From Bacteroidota bacterium (GTDB lineage Bacteria > Bacteroidota > Bacteroidia > Bacteroidales > VadinHA17), in the NCBI GenBank assembly GCA_018262715.1, contig JADFDS010000006.1:1-64000 (forward strand): a DNA stretch of 64,000 nucleotides, in the 5' to 3' direction. Below the pieces are notes generated by a model. The model worked only from the letters and a program-made list of their open reading frames with translations, did no database searches and was not told where the DNA came from. Within the stretch, counting starts at the first letter, position 1, and the number at the start of each line of letters is the position of its first letter. Positions 35,920-45,393 of this stretch are shown here, piece by piece. The position numbers and the translations under genes are program-made.

Positions 35920-38838
35920 CTAAAGTGTTTTCTTGACCTGTACGGTCTGGTACCCTTCAATGACGTCACCGACCTTGATGTCATTGAAGTTGTCAATGTT
36001 GAGGCCGCACTCGTAGCCCGAGGTCACTTCCCTGACGTCATCCTTGAACCGTTTCAGTGACCCGAGGTCGCCGGTATAGATTACAATACCGTCACGAATC
36101 ACCCTCACCCTGGTGTTGCGGGTAATCTTTCCGTCACGCACGAAGCAGCCGGCGACAGTTCCCACCTTTCCGATTCTGAAGACCTCGCGCACCTCCACGG
36201 TGGCCACGATCTCTTCCTTGATCTCCGGTGAAAGCATCCCCTCCATGGCGGCTCTGATCTCCTCGATGGCATCGTAGATGATCGAATAGAGGCGGATATC
36301 GATTCCCTCCTTCTCGGCAAGCTTCCTTGCGCTGAGCGAAGGCCTCACCTGGAAGCCCACAACAACGGCATTCGATGCTGCGGCAAGCAGGATATCCGAT
36401 TCTGAAATCTGTCCCACGGCCTTGTGGATGATATTGACCTGGATCTCTTCCGTCGAAAGTTTTATGAGTGAATCGCTGAGAGCTTCCACTGATCCGTCGA
36501 CGTCGCCCTTGACAATGATATTGAGTTCCTGGAAGTTGCCGATGGCAATACGGCGGCCGATCTCGTCGAGGGTGATGTGCTTCTGGGTACGCAGACCCTG
36601 TTCCCTCTGCAACTGGGCCCTCTTGGTAGCAATATCCTTTGCTTCCTTGTCAGACTCCATGACATTGAACTTGTCACCTGCCTGGGGTGCGCCGTTGAGG
36701 CCCAGTATCAGTACCGGCATTGAGGGGCCGGCTTCGGTTATCTTCTGATTGCGCTCGTTGTACATTGCCTTGACATGCCCGAAGCAGCTTCCGGCTATGA
36801 CCACGTCACCTACATTCAGGGTGCCTGCCTTGACAAGCATCGTTGCCACGAAGCCGCGCCCCTTGTCGAGTGACGACTCCAGCACGGTGCCTATGGCAAG
36901 TTTATCAGGATTGGCCTTGAGTTCAAGCATTTCAGCCTGGAGCAGGATTTTCTCAAGGAGCAGGTCAATATTGATACCGCTCTTGGCTGAGATCTCCTGT
37001 GACTGGTATTTACCGCCCCACTCCTCAACAAGGAAGTTCATGTTGGCAAGCTCCTCGCGTATCCTGTCGGGGTTGGCTGTGGGCTTGTCTATCTTGTTGA
37101 TGGCGAAGATTATGGGTACGCCTGCTGCGTGCGCGTGGTTTATTGCCTCGCGTGTCTGCGGCATCACTCCGTCATCAGCGGCCACAACGATGATAACAAT
37201 ATCAGTAATCTGGGCACCACGGGCACGCATGGCCGTAAATGCCTCGTGACCGGGGGTGTCAAGGAATGTTATGGTCTTTTCACCCTCAAGAGTGACGGTG
37301 TAGGCTCCGATATGCTGTGTTATGCCGCCAGCCTCACCGGCTACCACGTTGGTGTTGCGGATATAGTCAAGCAGCTTGGTCTTGCCATGGTCAACGTGTC
37401 CCATCACAGTGACAATCGGGGGCCGCGGCTGGAGATTGGTTTCATCATCTTCCTCCTCCTTCACTGCCTCCTGAAGCTCGGCGCTGACGAACTCGACTGT
37501 GAATCCGAACTCCTCGGCTACCAGCGCCATGGTCTCGGCGTCAAGCCTCTGGTTTATAGAGACAATAAGTCCGAGGCTCATGCAGGTGGAGATGATATCA
37601 ACCACCGGAACGTCCATCATTGTTGCCATTTCGTTAACGGAAACGAACTCGGTCACTTTGAGAACGCTCTTTTCGAGCTCTTTCTTTTCGGTCTCGTCCT
37701 TCATTCTCTGGCTGATGGCATCGCGCTTGTCACGGCGGTACTTGGCCACCTTCGACTTGCTCTTGCTCATCAGGAGGTTGACGTCCCTGATATTCTTATC
37801 GACATCTTCCCTGTCAACTTCGGGCCTCAGGGCGCGGAACGACTTTTTCCTGTCGCCGCCGCGGTGGTCCTTCTGCGGTCCCTTCTTGTCTTTCCTGGCT
37901 TCCTGCTGGGGAGGAGCAACAGGGGTGTCAAGGGCCACTTTCTCACGTGGTTTGGGCTTGATCCTTTCCCTTTTCTTGTCATGCCTGTGCTTGTCAGCAG
38001 CTGACTGGTCACGGCTCTTCTTGACTTCAGGGACAAGCTCTATCTTGCCAACCATTTTGGGCCCGGCGAGTTTTTCGTATCCCGGACGGAATATCTCAGT
38101 TTCTTTTGGTTCCTGGGTTACCTGGGGTTCGGGCTCCGGCGCAGCCTTGACGGGCTCCGGTTCGGGCCGGGGTGCCGCAGGCTCCTGCTTCTTCACTTCA
38201 GGGGCAGCTTCTGTTTTCTTTCCGGCGGCCTTTTTAGACGGTTTCTCGGGTTTGACCAGTTTGTCGAGGTCTACCCTGCCCACTACCTTGGGTTGCCTGG
38301 GTTCGGCAGGTATTTCGGGCGTTTCGGCTGTGACAGGTGCTTCGGTCGTTGTTGTGACAGCCGGTTCCGGAGCATGAGCAGCAGCAGCAGGCGCTTTCTC
38401 AACAGGAGCTTCGGGCACCTTCTGCACCGGCCTGACGGGAGGAGTGAGGTCAACCTTGCCTACGGTCCTGATCTCAGGTTTGCGTATCTCGGTCCGGAGG
38501 TCAATATGCTTCTTAACCCCGGAAATGTCGGTGATAAGGAAATCCTCATCAGGCTCACCGTTGTCGCCTTCCCTGCCTGACTCCATATCTTCAATGGAGA
38601 GAGACTTCTTTGGAGTAATCTTTTCCTTAAGAGCCAGTTTCTCGGCATCCTTCTTGACACTGAGGTCGCTGCTGTATTCCTTGACTATCAGAGCGTAAGC
38701 CTCAGGCGGGATCTTTCCGTTGGGATCATGGGAGATGTCAAATCCCTTCTTGTGAAGGAACTCGACAATGGTCTGGATCCCGACATTGAACTCGCGGGCT
38801 GCCTTGCTTAAACGTATGGCCTTCTTGTCTTCAGTCAT
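35920..38838 (-). CDS. infB: Translation initiation factor IF-2
   Basis: 972 residues. N-terminal IF2_N helices (about 1-60), a long Lys/Glu/Pro/Ala-rich linker (about 100-345), then the GTPase domain with GHVDHGKT (P-loop), DTPGHEAF and NKIDKP, followed by domains II to IV. It positions initiator tRNA on the 30S subunit and promotes subunit joining. It is the last gene of rimP-nusA-infB, 58 bp after nusA. The open frames antisense to its linker reflect composition, not genes. Confidence 0.97.
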   Translation of the reverse strand: MTEDKKAIRLSKAAREFNVGIQTIVEFLHKKGFDISHDPNGKIPPEAYALIVKEYSSDLSVKKDAEKLALKEKITPKKSLSIEDMESGREGDNGEPDEDFLITDISGVKKHIDLRTEIRKPEIRTVGKVDLTPPVRPVQKVPEAPVEKAPAAAAHAPEPAVTTTTEAPVTAETPEIPAEPRQPKVVGRVDLDKLVKPEKPSKKAAGKKTEAAPEVKKQEPAAPRPEPEPVKAAPEPEPQVTQEPKETEIFRPGYEKLAGPKMVGKIELVPEVKKSRDQSAADKHRHDKKRERIKPKPREKVALDTPVAPPQQEARKDKKGPQKDHRGGDRKKSFRALRPEVDREDVDKNIRDVNLLMSKSKSKVAKYRRDKRDAISQRMKDETEKKELEKSVLKVTEFVSVNEMATMMDVPVVDIISTCMSLGLIVSINQRLDAETMALVAEEFGFTVEFVSAELQEAVKEEEDDETNLQPRPPIVTVMGHVDHGKTKLLDYIRNTNVVAGEAGGITQHIGAYTVTLEGEKTITFLDTPGHEAFTAMRARGAQITDIVIIVVAADDGVMPQTREAINHAHAAGVPIIFAINKIDKPTANPDRIREELANMNFLVEEWGGKYQSQEISAKSGINIDLLLEKILLQAEMLELKANPDKLAIGTVLESSLDKGRGFVATMLVKAGTLNVGDVVIAGSCFGHVKAMYNERNQKITEAGPSMPVLILGLNGAPQAGDKFNVMESDKEAKDIATKRAQLQREQGLRTQKHITLDEIGRRIAIGNFQELNIIVKGDVDGSVEALSDSLIKLSTEEIQVNIIHKAVGQISESDILLAAASNAVVVGFQVRPSLSARKLAEKEGIDIRLYSIIYDAIEEIRAAMEGMLSPEIKEEIVATVEVREVFRIGKVGTVAGCFVRDGKITRNTRVRVIRDGIVIYTGDLGSLKRFKDDVREVTSGYECGLNIDNFNDIKVGDVIEGYQTVQVKKTL

Positions 38839-38896
38839 ATATCCCTTTATAGTAACCTCTTTTTAAGTTAATATATTGTTGCCCTGAGGTTGCAGG

Positions 38897-40141
38897 CTAT
38901 TCTTTTTCAAATTCCGATTTGAGGATATTGACAACCTCCTTGATCGTCTCCTCCTCAAGATCTGTTCTCTTTACCAGGTCATGGACGGTCAGCCTCAGCA
39001 CGCTTCGTGCCGTGTCACATCCGATGGCTTTAAGCTCATCGATGATCCATCCTTCGATCTCATCTGCAAATTCGTCGAGGTTGACGTCTTCCTCATCCTC
39101 GTTATCCGGTTCGCGGTAAACCTCAATGTCATATCCGGTGAGCTGACCGGCAAGCTTGATGTTCAGTCCGCCCTTTCCGATTGCCAGTGACACTTCGCTT
39201 GGCTTGAGGTAGATTTCAGCTTTTTTCTCAGACTCAATGAGTTTTATTGACGATATTTTGGCCGGGTTGAGGGCCCTGGTGATAAAGAGCTGTATGTTGG
39301 ATGTGAAATTGATGACATCGATGTTTTCGTTGCGAAGTTCGCGGACGATGCCGTGGATCCGTGATCCCTTCATGCCTACGCATGCGCCAACCGGGTCAAT
39401 GCGCTCGTCATATGATTCAACGGCCACCTTGGCTCTTTCGCCGGGAACCCTTACGATCTTCCTGATGGTGATCAGGCCGTCAAATATCTCGGGTACTTCC
39501 AGTTCGAAGAGTCTCTCGAGGAAGACGGGAGATGTGCGGCTCAGGATAATGTTGGGGGTATTGTTCTTCATCTCCACCCTGATGACGACGGCACGGATGG
39601 TGTCACCCTTGCGGAAATGGTCAGAAGGGATCTGTTCCCCCTTGGGCAGTATCAGTTCGTTGCCATCGTCATCAAGGACGAGGGTTTCGCGCTTCCACAC
39701 CTGGTAGACCTCGCCGGTGACGATGTCACCAATGCGGTCCTTGTATTTCAGATAGATATTATTCTTTTCCAGGTCGAGAATGCGTGCCACCAGGTTTTGC
39801 CTCAGGGCCAGTATTGCCCTGCGTCCGAAATCAAGGAATTTCACCTCATCGGATACCTCTTCACCCACCTCGTAATCCTCATCAATCTTGTGAGCTTCGG
39901 AGAGCGGTATCTGGGTGTTCTCATCGGTAAAAGCCTCGTCATCAACCACTTCGCGGTTACGCCAGATCTCAAAGTCACCTTTGTCTATGTTGACAATGAT
40001 GTCAAAATTGTCGGCCGAACCGTATCTTTTGGCAAGCATGCCCCGAAATACATCCTCGAGCACACTCATCATGGTGGGCCTGTCAATATTCTTCAGCTCC
40101 TTGAACTCCGAAAAAGTATCTATGAGATTTACATTTTCCAT
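38897..40141 (-). CDS. nusA: Transcription termination/antitermination factor NusA
   Basis: 414 residues. An N-terminal RNA-polymerase-binding domain, an S1 domain (about 135-200), two KH domains (GACVGMKGSRIHGIVREL and LAIGKGGLNIKLAGQLTG) and a C-terminal acidic tail with one helix-hairpin-helix-like segment. It modulates pausing and termination. In E. coli, NusA represses its own operon by promoting termination in the leader; the leader here also holds a terminator-like hairpin at 40631-40650. It is 17 bp after rimP. Confidence 0.97.
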   Translation of the reverse strand: MENVNLIDTFSEFKELKNIDRPTMMSVLEDVFRGMLAKRYGSADNFDIIVNIDKGDFEIWRNREVVDDEAFTDENTQIPLSEAHKIDEDYEVGEEVSDEVKFLDFGRRAILALRQNLVARILDLEKNNIYLKYKDRIGDIVTGEVYQVWKRETLVLDDDGNELILPKGEQIPSDHFRKGDTIRAVVIRVEMKNNTPNIILSRTSPVFLERLFELEVPEIFDGLITIRKIVRVPGERAKVAVESYDERIDPVGACVGMKGSRIHGIVRELRNENIDVINFTSNIQLFITRALNPAKISSIKLIESEKKAEIYLKPSEVSLAIGKGGLNIKLAGQLTGYDIEVYREPDNEDEEDVNLDEFADEIEGWIIDELKAIGCDTARSVLRLTVHDLVKRTDLEEETIKEVVNILKSEFEKE

Positions 40142-40158
40142 TGCTGTAATCTATACTT

Positions 40159-40608
40159 TTATTTGAATGATATAATTACTTTTACTGACTTAACATCCTC
40201 AAAATTAAATGATCTGACTGTCTCTGTGATTTCCTTCCCTGTTTTCTTTTCTGTCTTCAGGTCAAATCCGCCGGTTGTCACGTTCATCATGGTTCCTTTA
40301 AAGCGTTCGCCCTCATTGGTGACCACGTCAACCATTCTCCCCTCGTTCTTCATGAACTGCTGCAGTACCAGCAGGGGCATATCGAGCCCGGGAGATGAGA
40401 CGTTCAGCTCATAATCCCCAACTTCCTCGCCGAGGTCATTGCTTATCTGCCTGCTAAGCATGGCGCAGTCATCAATTGTGACGCCCTCCGTCCTGTCAAT
40501 GAGAACGGTAATGCGTCCGGTGCTGCTCAGCCTTACATCAACAAGGAAGATGCCGGTGCCGCTGATGTGCGCTTCCGCAAGTTTCCTGATATGGTCCTTT
40601 GTAATCAT
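40159..40608 (-). CDS. rimP: Ribosome maturation factor RimP
   Basis: 149 residues. Seen: the VDVRLSSTGRITVLIDR..GVTIDDCAMLSRQI segment and YELNVSSPGLDMPL, which are diagnostic of the family. It assists 30S assembly. First gene of the rimP-nusA-infB operon, with a promoter about 70 bp upstream. Confidence 0.95.
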   Translation of the reverse strand: MITKDHIRKLAEAHISGTGIFLVDVRLSSTGRITVLIDRTEGVTIDDCAMLSRQISNDLGEEVGDYELNVSSPGLDMPLLVLQQFMKNEGRMVDVVTNEGERFKGTMMNVTTGGFDLKTEKKTGKEITETVRSFNFEDVKSVKVIISFK

Positions 40609-40630
40609 AGTCTGATTTTTGATAACAAAA

Positions 40631-40650
40631 TAGGGGACTTTTGTCCCCTA
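40631..40650 (-). promoter_or_regulatory. Terminator-like hairpin in the rimP-nusA-infB leader
   Basis: Perfect 8-bp stem TAGGGGAC/GTCCCCTA with a 4-nt loop. On the minus strand it is followed by TTTTGTT, resembling an intrinsic terminator. It lies between the promoter at 40678-40685 and the rimP ATG at 40608. A second inverted repeat, ACCC/GGGT at about 40660-40675, lies at the likely transcript start. Confidence 0.55.
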
Positions 40651-40677
40651 GGCCATTCGTACCCTTCTGTTCGGGTG

Positions 40678-40685
40678 CAAAGATA
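40678..40685 (-). promoter_or_regulatory. Promoter -7 element of the rimP-nusA-infB operon
   Basis: On the minus strand TATCTTTG, followed by CACCC, exactly matches the strong Bacteroidota -7 pattern. Transcription should begin near 40671, giving a 60-nt leader that contains the hairpin at 40631-40650. Confidence 0.65.
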
Positions 40686-40782
40686 AAACCATTTTTTCAA
40701 TTATCAATGGATAGATTATATGAAAATGTGTCCGGAGAGCTGTATATGAAGCTTTTCTTTCCCTTTTCTGGAAACTATTGAA

Positions 40783-40790
40783 TAAATTTG
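40783..40790 (+). promoter_or_regulatory. Candidate -7 promoter element of the HD-lpx operon
   Basis: TAAATTTG matches TAnnTTTG, 21 bp before the TTG start codon at 40812. This supports a very short leader and the TTG start. Confidence 0.55.
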
Positions 40791-40811
40791 TCGCCATAAA
40801 ACCCAGGCTGT

Positions 40812-42044
40812 TTGACAAACAGGAGAAAGATTATCAATGACCCGGTATACGGATTTATCAGTATACCCAATGACCTTATCTATGACCTCATGGGTCATCA
40901 GTGGTTTCAGCGGTTGCGTAACATCAGGCAGCTCGGGCTCTCAAGCCTTGTCTACCCCGGTGCGGTACACAGCCGTTTTCAGCACAGCCTCGGGGCGATG
41001 TACCTGACCGGGCAGGCTGTTCACACACTGAGGAGCAAGGGGACTGAGATCTCGGCAGAAGAGGAGGAGGGGGTTTTGGCAGCCATACTGCTGCATGACA
41101 TCGGCCACGGGCCGTTCTCGCATGCTCTCGAGCACTCACTGATTGAGGACATGCCTCATGAAACCATGTCACTCCTTATCATGGAGGAGCTCAACAGATC
41201 CATGGGAGGAAGGCTGACGTCTGCCATTGCCATCTTCCGGGGAGAATACCAGAGGAGGTTTTTCCACGACCTGGTGACAGGGCAGATGGATATGGACAGG
41301 ATGGATTACCTCAGGCGTGACAGTTTCTTTACCGGCGTGATAGAGGGTTCTGTAGGATCAGACAGGATTATCCGGATGCTGAACGTCTCCGACGACAGGC
41401 TGGTGGTTGATGAAAAGGGAATATACTCCGTTGAGAAGTTTTTGATTGCCAGGCGTATGATGTACTGGCAGGTCTACAACCACCGCACCGTGGTCTCGGC
41501 TGAGAAACTGCTCACCAGCCTTCTCGTCAGGGCAAGGCAGGTGACGGCAGCGGGACTGAAGCTGTTTGCCACGCCGGCCCTGGCCTATTTCCTGGAGCCA
41601 CGCCACAACAGGGCTGAAGGGGAGGAGAGGGCATCACTGGTGGGGCACTTCACCGCTCTCGACGAGAGTGACATACTCTCGGCAACCAAGGTCTGGATGA
41701 GCTGCGGTGACAGGGTGCTGGAAGAACTCTGCAGGAGGTTCGTAAACAGGGACCTTCTGGCAATAGAGCTTCAGAGGACTCCGTTTGACCCGGCAAGGGT
41801 TAGTGAAACAGGACGCATGGCAAAGGAGGTGCTCGGACTGACGGATGACGAGGTGGGGTATTTCGTCAACACCGGCGATGTGTACAACCAGACATACGCT
41901 CCCGGCACTCCTGAGGTGCGGATACTGCTGAAGAACGGCACTACACCCGATATCACCGCGGTGTCTGACCTCTTTGACAAGGAGGCGCTGTCAGATAAAG
42001 TAACGAAGTATTACCTGTGCTACCCCAAGGAAATAATTAAATAA
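40812..42044 (+). CDS. HD domain protein (dNTP triphosphohydrolase-like)
   Basis: 410 residues from a TTG start: an in-frame stop at 40797 excludes an upstream start, and homologues begin at this KIINDPVYGFI segment (family knowledge). HD metal ligands: His in AVHSRFQHSLG (near 53-58), HD at 95-96 and His99 in LLHDIGHGPFSHALEH, and Asp in GQMDMDRMDYLRRD. Related proteins hydrolyse dNTPs (SAMHD1/Dgt-like) or phosphate monoesters. In Bacteroidota it often precedes lpxD, as here (13 bp gap), but a role in lipid A is not shown. Confidence 0.88.
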   Translation: MTNRRKIINDPVYGFISIPNDLIYDLMGHQWFQRLRNIRQLGLSSLVYPGAVHSRFQHSLGAMYLTGQAVHTLRSKGTEISAEEEEGVLAAILLHDIGHGPFSHALEHSLIEDMPHETMSLLIMEELNRSMGGRLTSAIAIFRGEYQRRFFHDLVTGQMDMDRMDYLRRDSFFTGVIEGSVGSDRIIRMLNVSDDRLVVDEKGIYSVEKFLIARRMMYWQVYNHRTVVSAEKLLTSLLVRARQVTAAGLKLFATPALAYFLEPRHNRAEGEERASLVGHFTALDESDILSATKVWMSCGDRVLEELCRRFVNRDLLAIELQRTPFDPARVSETGRMAKEVLGLTDDEVGYFVNTGDVYNQTYAPGTPEVRILLKNGTTPDITAVSDLFDKEALSDKVTKYYLCYPKEIIK

Positions 42045-42057
42045 AAAAATAACTCAG

Positions 42058-43095
42058 ATGGAATTTACTGCTGCAATGATAGCCCAAATCCTGAACGGTA
42101 CAGTTGAGGGCGATCCGGAAACGAAACTCAACACAGTGGCCAGGATAGAAGAGGGCGGGGCGGGTGCCCTTTCGTTCCTTGCAAACCCGAAGTACGAACC
42201 TTACCTGTACACAACAACCTCTTCGGCAGTGCTGGTGAGAAATGATTTCGCTCCGGCGAAGGAGGTTAAAGCCACCCTTATCCGGGTGGATGATCCATAC
42301 CAGGCGCTTGCCAGGCTGCTAGCTTTCTATGAACAGGCCAGGCCGGCAAAGAAAGGAATACATGCCTCGGCAGTAATCGATGAAAAGGCATCGGTGGGGG
42401 CGGACGTTTTCATCGGAGCCTGTGCCGTCATCTCCGAAAACGTTGTTATAGGTGACGGATGCTCACTTCATCCCCAGGTATTTATCGGGGAAAATGTCAA
42501 AATCGGCAGGAACTGCATGCTTCATCCCGGAGTAAAGGTTTATCGTGATTGCGTGATCGGGAATGATTGTATAATTCATGCAGGGGCAGTGATTGGCGCT
42601 GACGGATTTGGCTTTGCGCCGGTCACCGATGCCAATTTCATGAAGATTCCTCAGATAGGCAATGTTATCCTGGAAGATAACGTGGAGATCGGGGCCAACA
42701 CCTGCGTAGACCGCGCCACCATGGGTTCGACAATTATCAGGAAGGGGGTAAAGCTCGACAACCTGATACAGGTTGGTCACAACTGCGAGATAGGAGAGAA
42801 CACCGTCATAGCCGCCCAGTCGGGGCTGGCAGGATCGACCATCGTCGGAAGGAACTGCATGTTCGCCGGGCAGGTGGGTCTGGCAGGCCATCTGCGGATA
42901 GCCGATGGTGTCAAGATCGGGGCACAGTCGGGCATAATGAGCACAATCAGTGAAGAGAACGCCACTTACCTCGGATACCCCGCAACTGACAGCAAACAAT
43001 TTCTGAAAACCACTGTTTATCTTAGGAAACTGCCTGATCTGAGCAACAGGGTTGATGCTCTCGCAAAAGCAGTTGAATCTTTAAAAAACAGCTAG
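42058..43095 (+). CDS. lpxD: UDP-3-O-(3-hydroxyacyl)glucosamine N-acyltransferase
   Basis: 345 residues. N-terminal uridine-binding domain (FTAAMIAQILNGTVEGDPE, LSFLANPKYEPYLY) and a left-handed beta helix of hexapeptide repeats (about 105-310) containing the catalytic-His region AVIGADGFGFAP. It adds the second acyl chain in lipid A synthesis. Operon with lpxC/fabZ and lpxA downstream. Confidence 0.96.
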   Translation: MEFTAAMIAQILNGTVEGDPETKLNTVARIEEGGAGALSFLANPKYEPYLYTTTSSAVLVRNDFAPAKEVKATLIRVDDPYQALARLLAFYEQARPAKKGIHASAVIDEKASVGADVFIGACAVISENVVIGDGCSLHPQVFIGENVKIGRNCMLHPGVKVYRDCVIGNDCIIHAGAVIGADGFGFAPVTDANFMKIPQIGNVILEDNVEIGANTCVDRATMGSTIIRKGVKLDNLIQVGHNCEIGENTVIAAQSGLAGSTIVGRNCMFAGQVGLAGHLRIADGVKIGAQSGIMSTISEENATYLGYPATDSKQFLKTTVYLRKLPDLSNRVDALAKAVESLKNS

Positions 43096-43206
43096 TTCCG
43101 AAAGGCGGTCTAAAGGAAATGATTTGATCATCACGCAGATGTAGGGTTTTTGATTATGCTGTTCGGAAAATTTTCTTTTTCTTTGCCCAATTAAAACTGA
43201 CCTGAT

Positions 43207-44601
43207 ATGATTGAAAAACAGAGGACGCTGGCTAATGAGGTGAGTCTCAACGGTAAGGGCCTTCATTCCGGAATTGACGTAATTGTGACCTTCAAGCCTG
43301 CTCCTCCGAACCACGGCTATAAGTTTTGTCGTACTGACCTTCCCGGCGCGCCGTTAATAGATGCGGTTGCTGACCATGTTACCGAGACTTCGAGGGGAAC
43401 CACGCTGGTACAGGGTGACGCCTCTGTTGCTACAATTGAGCACGTTCTTGCAGCATTTGCAGGGATGCGCGTTGACAATGCACTGATTGAGATTAACGGA
43501 CCCGAGGCTCCGATCATGGGGGGCAGTTCCCGAATGTTCGTGGAAGCCATAACGAAGGCCGGAATCATTGAACAGGAAGAGGAGCGCAACTATTATGTAA
43601 TAAAGGAGAAGATAGCCTTCTCTGACGAGGAACACGGGGTTGACCTGATAATCTACCCTGATGATCATTTCAGCGCACATGTTCTGATAGACTATAACTC
43701 GAAGATACTCGGCAACCAGTATGCCATCCTTGATCAGATCAATGACTTTGAAAAGGATATAGCAGGCAGCCGTACCTTTGTCTTCTTCCATGAACTTGAA
43801 CCGCTCTTCCGGATGGGACTGATAAAAGGGGGTGATCTTGAGAATGCCGTGGTGATCCTAGAGCGTGAAGTGGAACAGGAAGAGATTGACCGCATTGCCA
43901 AGATGTTCAATAAGCCAGGTATCACTGAACACCATGCCGGCGTACTCAACAACACCAAGCTCAGGTATCCGAATGAGCCGGCGAGACATAAGCTGCTTGA
44001 CCTGATAGGCGACCTTGCACTGGTGGGGCAGCCCATCAAGGGCAAGGTTGTGGCAACCCGCCCGGGGCATTATTCCAATACCAGGCTTGCCAGGCTGATC
44101 AGGCAGGAGATAAAGAGACAGACAACAAAAAAGGAGATTCCCCTTCTTGATACCACCAAGCCGGCGGTGATGGACATACAGCAGATCAAGAAGCTGCTTC
44201 CCCACCGGTTCCCTTTCCTCATGGTTGACAGGATTCTTGAGCTCACCACCAGCCATGTGATAGGAATGAAGAACACCACTTACAATGAAGCCTTCTTCCA
44301 GGGTCATTTTGAGCAGGAGCATGTTTTCCCGGGTGTTCTCCTGGTGGAGACGATGGCGCAGGTTGGAGGAATACTTGTGCTTCACAACGTGGACGAGCCC
44401 GAAAGGTACTCAACCTATTTCCTGAAGATAGACAGGATGAAGTTCAAGCATAAGGTCATCCCGGGTGATACCATTATCATAAGGGCGGATATGACCGAAC
44501 CCATCCGGAGGAACATTGTGATCATGTATTGCCAGGCTTTTGTTGGCGAAAAGCTGGTTGCGGAAGGGGAGATGACGGCACAGGTTATAAAGAACAAGTA
44601 A
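43207..44601 (+). CDS. lpxC/fabZ: Bifunctional UDP-3-O-acyl-GlcNAc deacetylase / 3-hydroxyacyl-ACP dehydratase
   Basis: 464 residues, a natural fusion typical of Bacteroidota. LpxC part (about 1-305): zinc site in STIEHVLAAF and catalytic His in GITEHHAGVLNN, with DLIGDLAL. FabZ part (about 318-464): LPHRFPFLMVDRI, the catalytic His in LPHRFPF and Glu in PGVLLVETMAQ. LpxC commits the cell to lipid A synthesis, while FabZ dehydrates 3-hydroxyacyl-ACP, the competing use of the same precursor; fusion fixes their ratio. A -7-like TTTCTTTG lies about 25 bp upstream, so it may have its own promoter. Confidence 0.97.
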   Translation: MIEKQRTLANEVSLNGKGLHSGIDVIVTFKPAPPNHGYKFCRTDLPGAPLIDAVADHVTETSRGTTLVQGDASVATIEHVLAAFAGMRVDNALIEINGPEAPIMGGSSRMFVEAITKAGIIEQEEERNYYVIKEKIAFSDEEHGVDLIIYPDDHFSAHVLIDYNSKILGNQYAILDQINDFEKDIAGSRTFVFFHELEPLFRMGLIKGGDLENAVVILEREVEQEEIDRIAKMFNKPGITEHHAGVLNNTKLRYPNEPARHKLLDLIGDLALVGQPIKGKVVATRPGHYSNTRLARLIRQEIKRQTTKKEIPLLDTTKPAVMDIQQIKKLLPHRFPFLMVDRILELTTSHVIGMKNTTYNEAFFQGHFEQEHVFPGVLLVETMAQVGGILVLHNVDEPERYSTYFLKIDRMKFKHKVIPGDTIIIRADMTEPIRRNIVIMYCQAFVGEKLVAEGEMTAQVIKNK

Positions 44602-44607
44602 CAAGAT

Positions 44608-45381
44608 ATGATTTCTTCACTGGCACATATTGACCCGAAGGCTCAGCTTGGCAAGGGGGTCACTGTTGAGCCGTTTGCCACCATCTATGGTGATGTTGTG
44701 ATCGGCGACGGTACCTGGATCGGTTCCGGGGCGGTTATCTATGACGGTGCGAGGATAGGCAGCAACTGCCGTATCTTCAACGGCGCCTCCATCTCGGCCA
44801 TTCCGCAGGATCTGAAATTCAGCGGGGAGGAGACCACCCTGGAGATTGGTGACAACACCACTGTCAGGGAGTTTGCCACTCTCAACAGGGGCACGCGTGC
44901 AAGAGGCAGGACCATCATCGGAAAGAACTGCCTGCTGATGGCTTATGTTCATGTGGCGCATGACTGCAGCCTGGGAGACAATGTGATCATGGTTGCCTCA
45001 TCCGGGATAGCCGGTGAGGTGGAACTGGGGAACTGGGTGACGCTGGGCGGGGGAACCATAGTACACCAGTTTGTCCGTATCGGTAATCATGCTTTCCTGG
45101 GAGGAGGCTCAAAGGTGCGGATGGATGTACCTCCCTTCATCAAGGCTGACCGTGAGCCGCTGGCCTACATGGGAATAAACAGTGTTGGACTGGAACGGAG
45201 GGGTTTCACAAAGGAGAAGATGCATGAGCTTCATGAGATCTACAGGGCTTATTTCAATATGGGGATGAACGGCACCAAAGCGCTGGAGTACATTGGTGCC
45301 AACTTCCCGTCCACGCCGGAGCGCGATTACATTCTGGATTTTATTAGCAAATCTGCCAGGGGGGTTATCAGGGGGCGTTAA
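44608..45381 (+). CDS. lpxA: UDP-N-acetylglucosamine acyltransferase
   Basis: 257 residues. Left-handed beta helix (about 1-185) with the catalytic-His region YVHVAHDCSLGDN and HQFVRIG, and a C-terminal helical domain (RRGFTKEKMHELHEIYRAYF). It transfers the first acyl chain to UDP-GlcNAc. It starts 6 bp after lpxC/fabZ. The stop codon lies inside the loop of the terminator hairpin. Confidence 0.97.
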   Translation: MISSLAHIDPKAQLGKGVTVEPFATIYGDVVIGDGTWIGSGAVIYDGARIGSNCRIFNGASISAIPQDLKFSGEETTLEIGDNTTVREFATLNRGTRARGRTIIGKNCLLMAYVHVAHDCSLGDNVIMVASSGIAGEVELGNWVTLGGGTIVHQFVRIGNHAFLGGGSKVRMDVPPFIKADREPLAYMGINSVGLERRGFTKEKMHELHEIYRAYFNMGMNGTKALEYIGANFPSTPERDYILDFISKSARGVIRGR

Positions 45382-45393
45382 GCCCCTTTTTTA
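45372..45393 (+). terminator. Intrinsic terminator overlapping the lpxA stop codon
   Basis: GGGGC/GCCCC stem (45372-45376 and 45382-45386) with loop GTTAA that contains the TAA stop codon, followed by T6. Confidence 0.75.

Noticed and set aside
37129..38377. Two long open frames (about 290 codons each) antisense to infB
   Set aside because: They mirror the Lys/Glu/Pro-rich linker of IF-2, have unlikely amino-acid composition and lie wholly within a certain gene.
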